Source of the DNA: Aliarcobacter butzleri
GTDB lineage: Bacteria > Campylobacterota > Campylobacteria > Campylobacterales > Arcobacteraceae
Length of the DNA stretch: 64,000 nt
Direction of reading: 5' to 3'
NCBI RefSeq assembly: GCF_900187115.1
Contig: NZ_LT906455.1
Coordinates: 1,364,001-1,428,000 of the forward strand
The position numbers and the translations under genes were made by a program. The notes beneath the pieces were generated by a model, which searched no databases, was not told the DNA's origin, and saw only the letters and a list, made by a program, of their open reading frames with translations. The first letter of the stretch is position 1; each line of letters starts with the position of its first letter. Positions 51,822-60,402 of the stretch are shown in pieces.

Positions 51822-52124
51822 ATGAACAATATAAATTTTGACAGATTTAAAACTATCTCGTTTATTGAAGGATTATCATTTTTAATTTTATTATTTATTG
51901 CAATGCCATTAAAATATTTTGTAGGATTGCCAATAGCTGTTAAGATAGTAGGAATGGCTCATGGTGTTTTATTTATTCTATTTTGTATTTTTTTATATAA
52001 AGCGATGAAAGAGAATAACTGGAAAATAGGAACTGGAATTTTACTTTTTATATATTCTGTGATTCCTTTTGGATTTATTCCAATCGAAAAAACTATTATG
52101 AAAATTCACAATAAAGAGATTTAA
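51822..52124 (+). CDS. DUF3817 family membrane protein
   Basis: This 100-residue protein has three hydrophobic helices. FKTISFIEGLSFLILLFIAMPLKYF and VGMAHGVLFILFCIFLYKAM match the DUF3817 pattern (E-G-x-S-F/L and the A-H-G motif). Members are small integral membrane proteins of unknown role. It has a good ribosome site (AAAGGAG) and is a single gene ending in a perfect terminator shared with the convergent DUF945-like gene. Confidence 0.82.
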   Translation: MNNINFDRFKTISFIEGLSFLILLFIAMPLKYFVGLPIAVKIVGMAHGVLFILFCIFLYKAMKENNWKIGTGILLFIYSVIPFGFIPIEKTIMKIHNKEI

Positions 52125-52151
52125 TATTAAGGTTTTTTAAACCTTAATATT
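52123..52151. terminator. Perfect bidirectional terminator
   Basis: AATATTAAGGTTT-TTT-AAACCTTAATATT, a 13-bp perfect inverted repeat, is followed by TTTATTTTTT. It fills the space between two convergent stop codons. Confidence 0.85.
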
Positions 52152-52152
52152 T

Positions 52153-54060
52153 TTATTTTTTATCAAGTTTTAAATCTAGTAGATAAATATCTGCTATATT
52201 TACTGGATAACTTTGTTGGTCAGTTGTGAAACTTTGACTCTCATTTGGAACAATTTCTGAATATTTAGGTGAAGTAGTTTCTACATTTTCATTTAAAGAA
52301 CCACCTCTTAAATTTATTTCTAAATAACTATAATCTTTTTTAAGTTCTGAAATATCGATATCTAAACTAAACTCTTTTTCTTGTTTTGTATCAGTCCAGT
52401 TTTTATCCCAACCTTCAACCATTAAATATTCTGCTTTTACATTTTTACCTAACATTCCACTGTAAATTTCTTGACCACCTTTATAATAATCAATTTTGTC
52501 AAAAGATTTTGTATTATGTGCTTTTATTTTTGAAGCATCTTTAAGTTGAGGGAAAGATACCGCTAATCCACCTGCTGTAACATTTTCTAACTTAGTAGTA
52601 TATTTAAAAGTCACTCTTAAAAGATTTTTATCTATTAGTTCATAAGAACTTACTACTTTCCCATTTTCAGCTAAAACTGAAGTACCTAAAGTGTTTAGTG
52701 ATGAAAATTCTAAATCTTTTTGGTCTAAGAATTTTTTACTATTAAAGTATAAACCATCATCTTTTAGTTCTATTTCAAATCTTTTTTGGTTATTCTCAAT
52801 ATCTATTGCTTTGAACTCTTCATCTTTTAATAAACTGCTTAAAGACTTAACAGAATCAGCATCTATATCTAAAGTTGCTTTTACAACTTCAAAAATATCT
52901 TTTATACTTTTTATTTTATTCACTGAATCAAAATTTTGATTCATTTTAAATGTTGAGTTAACTTTTAAAGTATTAAAATATTTATTTTCATCGATTTTAA
53001 AATTGTTTGATGCTCCATTTATAGTCATTTGGAAACCATTTTGTGAAACTGCTTTCATAAAATCATCATATTTTTGTAAGAAATCTTTATCTGATATAGA
53101 ACTTAACATCTCTTCATATTTTTTATATGGAATTTTATCAAAAGCGATATCTAATGATGTTTTGTTTAATCCAATATTTTTTGAACTGCTTGTAAGATAT
53201 AGTTTATTATCTTTTACGATATTTAATTCATCAAAAGAGATTTTACTATTTCCAGAAATATTATCTTTATCTTGTAAAGATTGAGAATCTAAAATTAGAT
53301 TTTTGATACTAACAACATTTGTATAATCCATAAATTCTAAGTTTTCAATATCTAGTTTAGAACTTTTTTTCTCTTTTTGACTGCTATAATCAAAAGCTAA
53401 ATTATCTATTAATAAACTTCCTTTTGTATAACTATCATCATAAACATCTGCTATTTTAAATAAAGCAACTTTAATATTGTTTTGTGTTCCATGAACTCCT
53501 CTTATAGTAATAAAAGAGTCATTTGGAATAGTGATGTTTATATCATCTAATTTGAAATTTTTATTTTCATCTATATTTAAATGAATCTTTTTATTTTCTA
53601 AAAGAGGTTTTAACCAGTTAGTTTGTGGAGCATAAGAGTATGTTTGCTCTAATTTGTACATAGTTCTTTGAGATAGATTTGTTAAGTATAAATCTAAATC
53701 AAGTTTTGAAGATATATTATTCATAACAAAGTTATAATCAAAAGTAATACCTTCAAAAACTCTATCTTTTGTAGCTCTATCAAGTAAGTTATATTGTTTT
53801 TCTAAAGATTTTTTTGTATCTTCATCTTCAATTTTACTAAATAAATAAGAAGCAACTTTATCAGGATAGATAATTTCTATTTTACCTTTTCCTATCGTTT
53901 GATAATGGTCAAAAGAGTGTTCGTGACTTACAAGAAATCCATTTTTATTTAACTCTTCTACTTTTGATTGAATTTTACTATTTACAGTAGATCTCAATCC
54001 TAAACATATAGCACCAATAACTATTATTACAATAGCTAGTCCTAAAAATATTTTTTTCAT
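52153..54060 (-). CDS. DUF945/YdgA-like membrane-anchored periplasmic protein
   Basis: This 635-residue protein has an N-terminal transmembrane anchor (about 4-22) and a long periplasmic part with many short beta strands and few Cys. It starts STVNSKIQSKVEELNKNGFLVSHEHS, which resembles the YdgA/DUF945 N-terminus, but the rest is only loosely alike, and it is longer than YdgA (about 500). The repeated LDIDxxS and FDELNI patterns suggest a beta-rich, AsmA- or YdgA-like lipid-groove fold. The role is unknown, perhaps in outer-membrane or lipid handling. It is a single gene. Confidence 0.55.
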   Translation of the reverse strand: MKKIFLGLAIVIIVIGAICLGLRSTVNSKIQSKVEELNKNGFLVSHEHSFDHYQTIGKGKIEIIYPDKVASYLFSKIEDEDTKKSLEKQYNLLDRATKDRVFEGITFDYNFVMNNISSKLDLDLYLTNLSQRTMYKLEQTYSYAPQTNWLKPLLENKKIHLNIDENKNFKLDDINITIPNDSFITIRGVHGTQNNIKVALFKIADVYDDSYTKGSLLIDNLAFDYSSQKEKKSSKLDIENLEFMDYTNVVSIKNLILDSQSLQDKDNISGNSKISFDELNIVKDNKLYLTSSSKNIGLNKTSLDIAFDKIPYKKYEEMLSSISDKDFLQKYDDFMKAVSQNGFQMTINGASNNFKIDENKYFNTLKVNSTFKMNQNFDSVNKIKSIKDIFEVVKATLDIDADSVKSLSSLLKDEEFKAIDIENNQKRFEIELKDDGLYFNSKKFLDQKDLEFSSLNTLGTSVLAENGKVVSSYELIDKNLLRVTFKYTTKLENVTAGGLAVSFPQLKDASKIKAHNTKSFDKIDYYKGGQEIYSGMLGKNVKAEYLMVEGWDKNWTDTKQEKEFSLDIDISELKKDYSYLEINLRGGSLNENVETTSPKYSEIVPNESQSFTTDQQSYPVNIADIYLLDLKLDKK

Positions 54061-54144
54061 TTTACTTTTCCTTTACTATTTTTTAAATTGTCTTAAATAA
54101 ACTATACAGTTGTTCATTATATCTACATCTATTTGAAAATCCTT

Positions 54145-55611
54145 TTAGGGTCTATAAACTTTTATATTTGTATACCCTTCACTATCTCTTAAATATTGTG
54201 CGTGAAGTTGGCTCATAATTCCTTTATCACAGTAAAATAGATATGTTTTATCTTGAGGAAGTTTTTTAAACTCTTTTTTCAAATCATAAAAAGGAATTTT
54301 TATAGTTTCAACAGAAGTTTTTACACAATCAGGTGTTTGTCTAATATCAATAACAGTATATTCTGCATTACTCAAATCAGAAATTATTTCCATTTGCCCT
54401 ATTTCACCTACATTTTCATCTATTTCATCAACATTTACAAAAGATGCTTTTTTAACTGCTTCATCTAAAATAGAATAATCAAAACCTCGTGCTTCTTTTT
54501 CCATTCTTTCATAACTTCCGTGAGTTACTGGATTTTTTGAAATTACTCCACAATATTCTGGCATTGCTTCAGCAAATCTTCTTGTACCTATTTTTTGTGC
54601 AATTTCTATAATATCAGGTTTACTCATCATAGAAAGTGGTCTTAAAACTAATTTATTTGTACATTGGTCAATCAAAGCAAGATTTCTTAATGTTTGACTA
54701 GAAACTTGTGCAACACTCTCTCCTGTTACTAAAGCATCTATTCCTAAACTATCAGCTATTTTTTCACTAGCAAGTAACATAAGTCTTTTTAGCATAACAC
54801 CCATATAAGGCTGACTTACATCTTTAAAAATTTGAGAAACAACATCTTCAAAAGGAACACTTATAAATGAAACTCTATGAGAACTTCCAAATTTATTCCA
54901 TAAATAATATGCAACTTGTTTTACACCTATTTCATGTGCTAATCCACCAAGATTAAAGAAAATAAAGTGAGTTTTTATTCCTCTTTTCATAGTTAAATAT
55001 GAAGCAACTGTTGAGTCAAATCCACCAGACATCAAAGATATAACACTTCCTTGAGTTCCTATTGGAAATCCACCTAGTCCCATATATTTTTTTGTAATAA
55101 TATTTAACTGTGCATGTTCAAGTTCAATATTTATAGTAACTTCAGCATTTTTTAGTGTTACACCTTTAGTATCTTTACTATTCATAGCTAACATATATCC
55201 ACCAACAGTTTTTTCAATATCAGTTGATTTGAACTCTTGGGCACCTGTTCTTTTAGCTCTTACGACAAAAGTTTTATCTTTTATCTCATGGCTCATCATC
55301 TCATTTACTTTTACTTTAATATCATCAAGTGTATGCATATTATCAAACTGTAAAGCTTCTAAAACTTGTTCAATTCCAGGAGTTTCAAGAAGTTTAGCTC
55401 TTACACTATCAACTACTTCAACTGGGCAAACAACTTCGATTTTATCGAAGAATCTTTTTATCTTAATTTCAGGTGATATTTTTGATAAGATTGATACAAG
55501 ATTGTTATAAACTTGTGCGATCATTTGTCTTTTTGCTGTTTGACCTTTTATCATTATTTCTGTGAAATATTTGATTATAAATTTTTGTGTTTTGATTTGA
55601 GAATTATTCAT
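54145..55611 (-). CDS. thiI: tRNA 4-thiouridine synthase with rhodanese domain
   Basis: This 488-residue enzyme makes s4U8 in tRNA and can supply sulfur for thiamine thiazole. An N-terminal ferredoxin-like/THUMP region (about 1-165) is followed by a PP-loop SGGFDSTVAS near 196-205 for target adenylation. PEYCGVISKNP near 354 holds the catalytic-pair Cys. A C-terminal rhodanese domain (about 400-488) has the persulfide Cys in YLFYCDKG near 463. This is the long E. coli type. Archaeal and many Gram-positive ThiI lack the rhodanese part. Confidence 0.95.
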   Translation of the reverse strand: MNNSQIKTQKFIIKYFTEIMIKGQTAKRQMIAQVYNNLVSILSKISPEIKIKRFFDKIEVVCPVEVVDSVRAKLLETPGIEQVLEALQFDNMHTLDDIKVKVNEMMSHEIKDKTFVVRAKRTGAQEFKSTDIEKTVGGYMLAMNSKDTKGVTLKNAEVTINIELEHAQLNIITKKYMGLGGFPIGTQGSVISLMSGGFDSTVASYLTMKRGIKTHFIFFNLGGLAHEIGVKQVAYYLWNKFGSSHRVSFISVPFEDVVSQIFKDVSQPYMGVMLKRLMLLASEKIADSLGIDALVTGESVAQVSSQTLRNLALIDQCTNKLVLRPLSMMSKPDIIEIAQKIGTRRFAEAMPEYCGVISKNPVTHGSYERMEKEARGFDYSILDEAVKKASFVNVDEIDENVGEIGQMEIISDLSNAEYTVIDIRQTPDCVKTSVETIKIPFYDLKKEFKKLPQDKTYLFYCDKGIMSQLHAQYLRDSEGYTNIKVYRP

Positions 55612-55698
55612 TATTTTTTAAAACCCTATATTTTTTTAAGTCGCGATTATATCATTTTTTGACATAATATATCTTTTATTAAATTCAAAGGTAAAAAG

Positions 55699-55956
55699 AT
55701 GGAAATAGATACTTTAGAAGATTTAGCAAAAGAGTTAAAATCTGGCAAAACAACAAATGCTATGAAACTTTTTGAAGATTATGCTAAAGCTAATAATATG
55801 GACGAAGAAGAATTAGAACAGATACTTTCTAAAAAACATGACTGTTTCAAATGTGAAAGCTGTGAGAGTTTTTATTGTTATGATGAATATTCATTTTTTG
55901 ATGAAGAGTGTATCTATTGTTGTGATACAGAAGCAGAAGATGAAGAGGAGTATTAA
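55699..55956 (+). CDS. Small acidic cysteine-rich protein, possible zinc or metal knuckle
   Basis: This 85-residue protein has a helical first half (LEDLAKELKSGKTTNAMKLF, EELEQILSKKH) and a Cys-rich second half: CFKC-x2-C, then CYDEYSFF, then C-x2-CC. The seven Cys are at spacings compatible with a zinc finger or a small metal site. The C-terminus is acidic (EDEEEY). No family is recognised. A good ribosome site (AAAGGTAAAAAG region) precedes it, and a perfect hairpin follows. It is a single gene, divergent from thiI. Confidence 0.65.
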   Translation: MEIDTLEDLAKELKSGKTTNAMKLFEDYAKANNMDEEELEQILSKKHDCFKCESCESFYCYDEYSFFDEECIYCCDTEAEDEEEY

Positions 55957-55962
55957 TACTCC
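55947..55962. terminator. Perfect palindrome between convergent genes
   Basis: GGAGTATT-AATACTCC contains the stop of the Cys-rich gene and ends four bases before the stop of the 160-residue gene. With its AGA/TTCT extension it makes a stem of about 11 bp. Confidence 0.6.
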
Positions 55963-55965
55963 TTC

Positions 55966-56448
55966 TTAAAAATTAGCTTCCAAATCCTCTTTTATAATCT
56001 CTTCATCAATTTTTCTTGCTTTTATATTTAAATCTTTTGCTTCACCAGAACAAGTAATATTTATACGACCATTTTCATTTTTAAATAAAACTTCACCTGC
56101 ACCTTGAATTATAAAACCATTAAACAATCTATTTGCAACTCTTTTAAAACTAAATTTCGTAGGAAAAATAACAAACCTTGATGAAGTTAAAATATATCTT
56201 GCATGATTTGTACAAGAGTGTAATAAACTATCTCTTATAAGTTCATTTTTTTTACCATTTACTAAATCACAATAAAGACTCTCTTCTATTAAGTTTATTT
56301 TGTCTTTATCTATTTTTATATAACCAAACTCTTTTGGTTTTACTCTTATGTTATAAAATTTTTTAAATGCCTCTACATGATTGAAAGCATTTGAGAAAAC
56401 AATAAGACTCTTATTTGTTCTTGCATATTTTGCTAAATTAGATGCCAT
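55966..56448 (-). CDS. Unknown 160-residue cytoplasmic protein
   Basis: No family is recognised and there is no signal peptide or membrane segment. The N-terminal half has strands such as KSLIVFSN and FGYIKIDKDKINLIEES. A central part contains DSLLHSCTNHARYILTSSRFVIFPTKF, with His and Cys that might bind a metal. The C-terminal FIIQGAGEVLFKNENGRINITCSGEAKDL has a beta pattern. It has an AAGGA ribosome site upstream and follows the Na+/H+ antiporter gene on the same strand by 26 bases, so it is probably co-transcribed with it. Confidence 0.6.
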   Translation of the reverse strand: MASNLAKYARTNKSLIVFSNAFNHVEAFKKFYNIRVKPKEFGYIKIDKDKINLIEESLYCDLVNGKKNELIRDSLLHSCTNHARYILTSSRFVIFPTKFSFKRVANRLFNGFIIQGAGEVLFKNENGRINITCSGEAKDLNIKARKIDEEIIKEDLEANF

Positions 56449-56473
56449 ATAAATTTTTTCCTTTTAAATAATC

Positions 56474-57733
56474 TTACAAAAATAAAAAACATAAAGCTGA
56501 AATTATTGTAGGAACTAACGCTCCTAAAAATAAATACCAAGGATCTATTGTACTATCTTCAAAATGACTTTTCAAAATAGTAACTCCAGCTGGATTTGGT
56601 GCATTTGCAATAACAGTTAATCCTCCACCACAAACAGCACCAGCAACTAAAGCATATTTGAACTCATCAGTTAATCCTTCAACTAAAGAACCTAAATATG
56701 TAATTGCTGCATTATCTGTAACAGAACCAACCGTAATTGCAGCGAAAAATGCTTGTAAATCACTCATTTTCATAATTAAATCTTGAAGCCACCACTGCTG
56801 TTGTCCTCCTAAGATAACTAATCCTCCTAAGAAAAATGCAACTAACAATCCTTCTCTTAACATCAATCTATCTTGATATTGTTGATAAGCATGAGTAATT
56901 CCTAAAAAAAGTAAAAATATACTCATAAATATAGCTGGATAGTGTCCAAAGAAAACAACTAAAAATAAAAATAAATAGTGAGTCAAGATAATACCAAAAG
57001 GGATATTTTCTCTATCTGAAACTGTTGTTCTAATTTTGATATTTATTAACTCTTTATAAAAAATAAGAATCATTAAATTTGTACTTATAAAAATAGCAAT
57101 CATTGATTTCCAACCAAAAGTTGTAAACATAAAAGTTGTACTCCAATCCCAAGTTCCTGCAACCATTAAAATTGGAGGTGCTGCAAAGTTAGTTAATGTT
57201 CCACCTATTGAAACATTTACAAATAAAGTACCCAACGTTGCATATCTAAATTTTTTACTTATCTCTTGAGAGAATAATTTATCTGATAAAATAAGAGCAG
57301 CTAAAGTCATCGAAGCTGGTTCTGTTATAATTGAACCTAAAATTGGAACAAAAAACATAACAACAAAATAAAATCCAGTAGCACCTTTAGTTGGAATAAT
57401 AGTAGATAGTTTTTTTACAAATAAAACTACTGTTTGTAAAATAGGTCTTGTCGCAGCTATTATCATAATAACAAAAACAAACATTGCTTCAATATAACTT
57501 CTTGAATTCATATAATCAACAGTTGCTTGTTTTCCTGATAATATAAACATAAATAGAATTAAAATTAAAGCCCAAGCACCAAAAACAACTTCAATTTCAC
57601 CCAATAAATGAAAAAGCCCAGAATGTTTTGTACTTCTATGAGCAAGATGCTCAAAATATTTTACAGAAAAGATATGGATAATTGCTAAAGCAAAAATAAC
57701 TGCAGCAATTATTTGTAAAGTAGTAGGAGGCAT
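56474..57733 (-). CDS. Putative Na+/H+ antiporter (PF07399-type)
   Basis: This 419-residue inner-membrane protein has about eleven hydrophobic segments. Intramembrane motifs GSIITEPASMTLAALILS near 132, VNVSIGGTLTNFAAPPILMVAGTW near 172, and GSVTDNAAITYLGS near 336 are those of the predicted Na+/H+ antiporter family found in Campylobacterota and Chlamydia-like bacteria, which resembles the ion-transporter (IT) fold of NhaD/ArsB. The charged Glu and Asp in these motifs are likely cation sites. It probably adds to NhaA in sodium/pH control. The 390-base AT-rich gap upstream would hold its promoter. Confidence 0.85.
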   Translation of the reverse strand: MPPTTLQIIAAVIFALAIIHIFSVKYFEHLAHRSTKHSGLFHLLGEIEVVFGAWALILILFMFILSGKQATVDYMNSRSYIEAMFVFVIMIIAATRPILQTVVLFVKKLSTIIPTKGATGFYFVVMFFVPILGSIITEPASMTLAALILSDKLFSQEISKKFRYATLGTLFVNVSIGGTLTNFAAPPILMVAGTWDWSTTFMFTTFGWKSMIAIFISTNLMILIFYKELINIKIRTTVSDRENIPFGIILTHYLFLFLVVFFGHYPAIFMSIFLLFLGITHAYQQYQDRLMLREGLLVAFFLGGLVILGGQQQWWLQDLIMKMSDLQAFFAAITVGSVTDNAAITYLGSLVEGLTDEFKYALVAGAVCGGGLTVIANAPNPAGVTILKSHFEDSTIDPWYLFLGALVPTIISALCFLFL

Positions 57734-58122
57734 TGCGAATCCTTTTTATTAAATTTTATTTTGTAAACATTTACATATTTAAGATTGAGATATTTAAAAA
57801 AACATATGTGAGTGTTTTTTCATTTTACATTATAAAAACTTAATTTTTAAAAAATATCCATCTTTTTTATTTTATTTGTATAAATATAATGATATATAAT
57901 TTTATACAAAATATATAATCATAATATGAAAATTTTGATTAGTATTTTGATATAAAATTTAGAAAAAATTATTTTTTGAATAAATGTCTATTTTATAGCA
58001 ATTTATAAATATTTTTATAACATTATTTATAAGTCTTATATTATATTAATAGATATATTTTGTATAATAAATATTCTTTATATAAAGTTGATATTTTTTA
58101 GGATTATTGTAAATTTTGTAAT
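57734..58122. other. 390-base AT-rich intergenic region
   Basis: This lies between the antiporter start and the hypF stop. No credible ORF is present. It is almost entirely A/T with several TATAAT-like strings (for example around 57890 and 58040-58070), so promoter boxes cannot be told from background. There is no strong hairpin after hypF. The ribosome site of the antiporter (AAAAGGA) is at the left end. Confidence 0.5.
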
Positions 58123-60372
58123 TTATTGATATTGATAATAAAGTTGCCCAATACTAATACCCTCATCATTAGTTGGAACATCAATATTGAAATAGAAAAC
58201 TCTACCCTGCTCTTTGAATTTTTTTATCAAAAGTTCGAGTAAAGTTTTATTTTGAAAAACTCCACCACTAAAAACAACTGGTAAATTTTTATCTTTATTT
58301 GAGATTTCAATGATGATATTTACTAAAGTATTTATGAACTTTGAAGAGATGACTTTTTTATCTTTATCTTCGATAATTTGGCTTATCATAGGAGTTATAT
58401 CTATATTTTCATCTAATATTTTATATTCATAGTTATCTTTTATAGAATTATCATAATTTTCTTCTATTAAAAGCCCTGTTTCTCCCTCAAAAGTTTGAGT
58501 ATGTAAAATGTTTGCAAATGAAGAAATAGCATCAAATAAACGTCCAATAGAGCTACAAAATGGTGCATTTAGGCCTTTTTGCCACATTGTATATAAAGTC
58601 TTTATCTCTTCTTTACTAAAAGCTTTTACTACAAAACTATCTAAAGCTAGGATTTCATCTAAAGTAAAAATATCAAATAATAAGCTTAAAGCAACTCTTT
58701 TGGGCTCTTTTATAGCCATTTCACCACCTAAAAGCCTAAAATATTTTATATGATTTATTCGTTTATACTCTTTTCTTGAAGCAATAAAAACTTCTCCACC
58801 CCAGATATTTCCATCATCTCCATATCCAGTTCCATCAAAAGCAAAACCTAAAACTTCATCTTCTAAGCCATTTTCAGCCATCACAGAAAGAATATGAGCA
58901 TAATGGTGTTGAACTTGAATAAGCTTTATATTTGGGTTATCTTGAAGCAATTTAAAAGCATATTTTGTACTTTCATATTTTGGATGAAGATCACAAACAA
59001 CAGTATCAGGAACAAAATCATAAAAGTTTTTAAAACTATTTATAGTTCTATTAAAATATTCCATAGAAGAAATAGAGTTTAAATCACCAATATAAGGTGA
59101 TAAAATAAAATTATTTTTAAAGCCTAAAGCTATTGTTGATTTTTGATTTGCACCAAGACAAAGAACTTTATTTTTTAAATCTTTTTCTATTTTTATATGT
59201 GTAGGAGCATATCCTCTAGCATTTCTTAGTTTGATTTTATAATTTTCTACATTTTGTATAATACTATCATCACTTGAGTTTACAATATCTCTATTATAAT
59301 CTAGTACAAAATCTACAATATTTCCCAATTTTCCGATGATTTCATCTTTTGACCTTATAATTGGCTCATCTTTTAAATTTGCACTTGTTGCTACGATAGG
59401 ATTTTGTAGATATTTAAACAATAGATGATGAATTCCGCAATTTGCTATAAAACAACCTAATTTTGAGATATTTGGTGCAATATATGAAGATAGATTTGTA
59501 TTAGGTCTTTTCTTTACTAAAACTATTGGTTTCTCTTTTGAAGTTAGTATCTCTTCTTCTTGATAATTCATATTTGTATATTGTTTAATACTATTTATAT
59601 TATTAAACATAACTGCAAAAGGTTTATTTGGTCTATTTTTAATCTCTCTTAATTTATTAACAACTTTATCATTTGTTGCATCACAAACTATATGAAATCC
59701 ACCAATACCTTTTACTGCAATTACATATCCATCTTTGATTAAATTAGCTGTTTGTTCTATTGCTTTTATATTGTAAGATAATATACTATTATTTATATTA
59801 TACAAAGTCATATTTGGACCACAATCTTCGCAAGCAACAGGTTGTGCATGATATCTTCTATTTAAAGGATTTTTATATTCATCTTCACATTTTTTACATA
59901 ATTTGAACTCATTCATAGAAGTATTTGCTCTATCATAAGGAACTGTTTTAATAATTGAGTATCTTGGGCCACAATTTGTACAATTTGTTAAACTATAATT
60001 GTATCTAAAGTTACCAATATCATTTACATCTTTGATACAATCATCACAAATTGCTATATCAGGAGAGATAATAGTTGTTTTATCTTTTGAGCTTGAACTT
60101 TGAATAATTTCAAAGTTTTTATACTCTTTTATTTGGTTATTTTTTTCGATTTTTATGTTAGTGATTTTTGCTAGAACTGGAGGATTTGATTTGATTTCAT
60201 TTATAAAATTTTCTATATTTTCTTGTGTAGAATAAGCTTCTATTTCTACTCCATTTTCATCATTTTTAACCCAACCTTTTATATCATATTTGATAGCTAG
60301 ATTATAAATAAATGGACGAAAACCAACACCTTGAACAATTCCAAAAATAGATATTTTTTTGTTTATCATCAC
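58123..60372 (-). CDS. hypF: Carbamoyltransferase HypF
   Basis: This 749-residue enzyme makes thiocarbamate on HypE from carbamoyl phosphate, the first step to the CN ligands. An acylphosphatase-like domain (GIVQGVGFRPFIYNLA, 11-26) leads into two zinc fingers, each C-x2-C-x18-C-x2-C: C109, C112, C131, C134 and C159, C162, C181, C184. A YrdC-like domain (about 205-390) and a Kae1-like C-terminal carbamoyltransferase (VQHHYAHILSVMAENGL near 488, VVFSGGVFQNKTLLE near 697) follow. It comes after hydE on the same strand, away from the other hyp genes. Confidence 0.97.
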   Translation of the reverse strand: MMINKKISIFGIVQGVGFRPFIYNLAIKYDIKGWVKNDENGVEIEAYSTQENIENFINEIKSNPPVLAKITNIKIEKNNQIKEYKNFEIIQSSSSKDKTTIISPDIAICDDCIKDVNDIGNFRYNYSLTNCTNCGPRYSIIKTVPYDRANTSMNEFKLCKKCEDEYKNPLNRRYHAQPVACEDCGPNMTLYNINNSILSYNIKAIEQTANLIKDGYVIAVKGIGGFHIVCDATNDKVVNKLREIKNRPNKPFAVMFNNINSIKQYTNMNYQEEEILTSKEKPIVLVKKRPNTNLSSYIAPNISKLGCFIANCGIHHLLFKYLQNPIVATSANLKDEPIIRSKDEIIGKLGNIVDFVLDYNRDIVNSSDDSIIQNVENYKIKLRNARGYAPTHIKIEKDLKNKVLCLGANQKSTIALGFKNNFILSPYIGDLNSISSMEYFNRTINSFKNFYDFVPDTVVCDLHPKYESTKYAFKLLQDNPNIKLIQVQHHYAHILSVMAENGLEDEVLGFAFDGTGYGDDGNIWGGEVFIASRKEYKRINHIKYFRLLGGEMAIKEPKRVALSLLFDIFTLDEILALDSFVVKAFSKEEIKTLYTMWQKGLNAPFCSSIGRLFDAISSFANILHTQTFEGETGLLIEENYDNSIKDNYEYKILDENIDITPMISQIIEDKDKKVISSKFINTLVNIIIEISNKDKNLPVVFSGGVFQNKTLLELLIKKFKEQGRVFYFNIDVPTNDEGISIGQLYYQYQ

Positions 60373-60402
60373 TCTTCTTTTTATATAAGTTTAAAACTAT
60401 AT

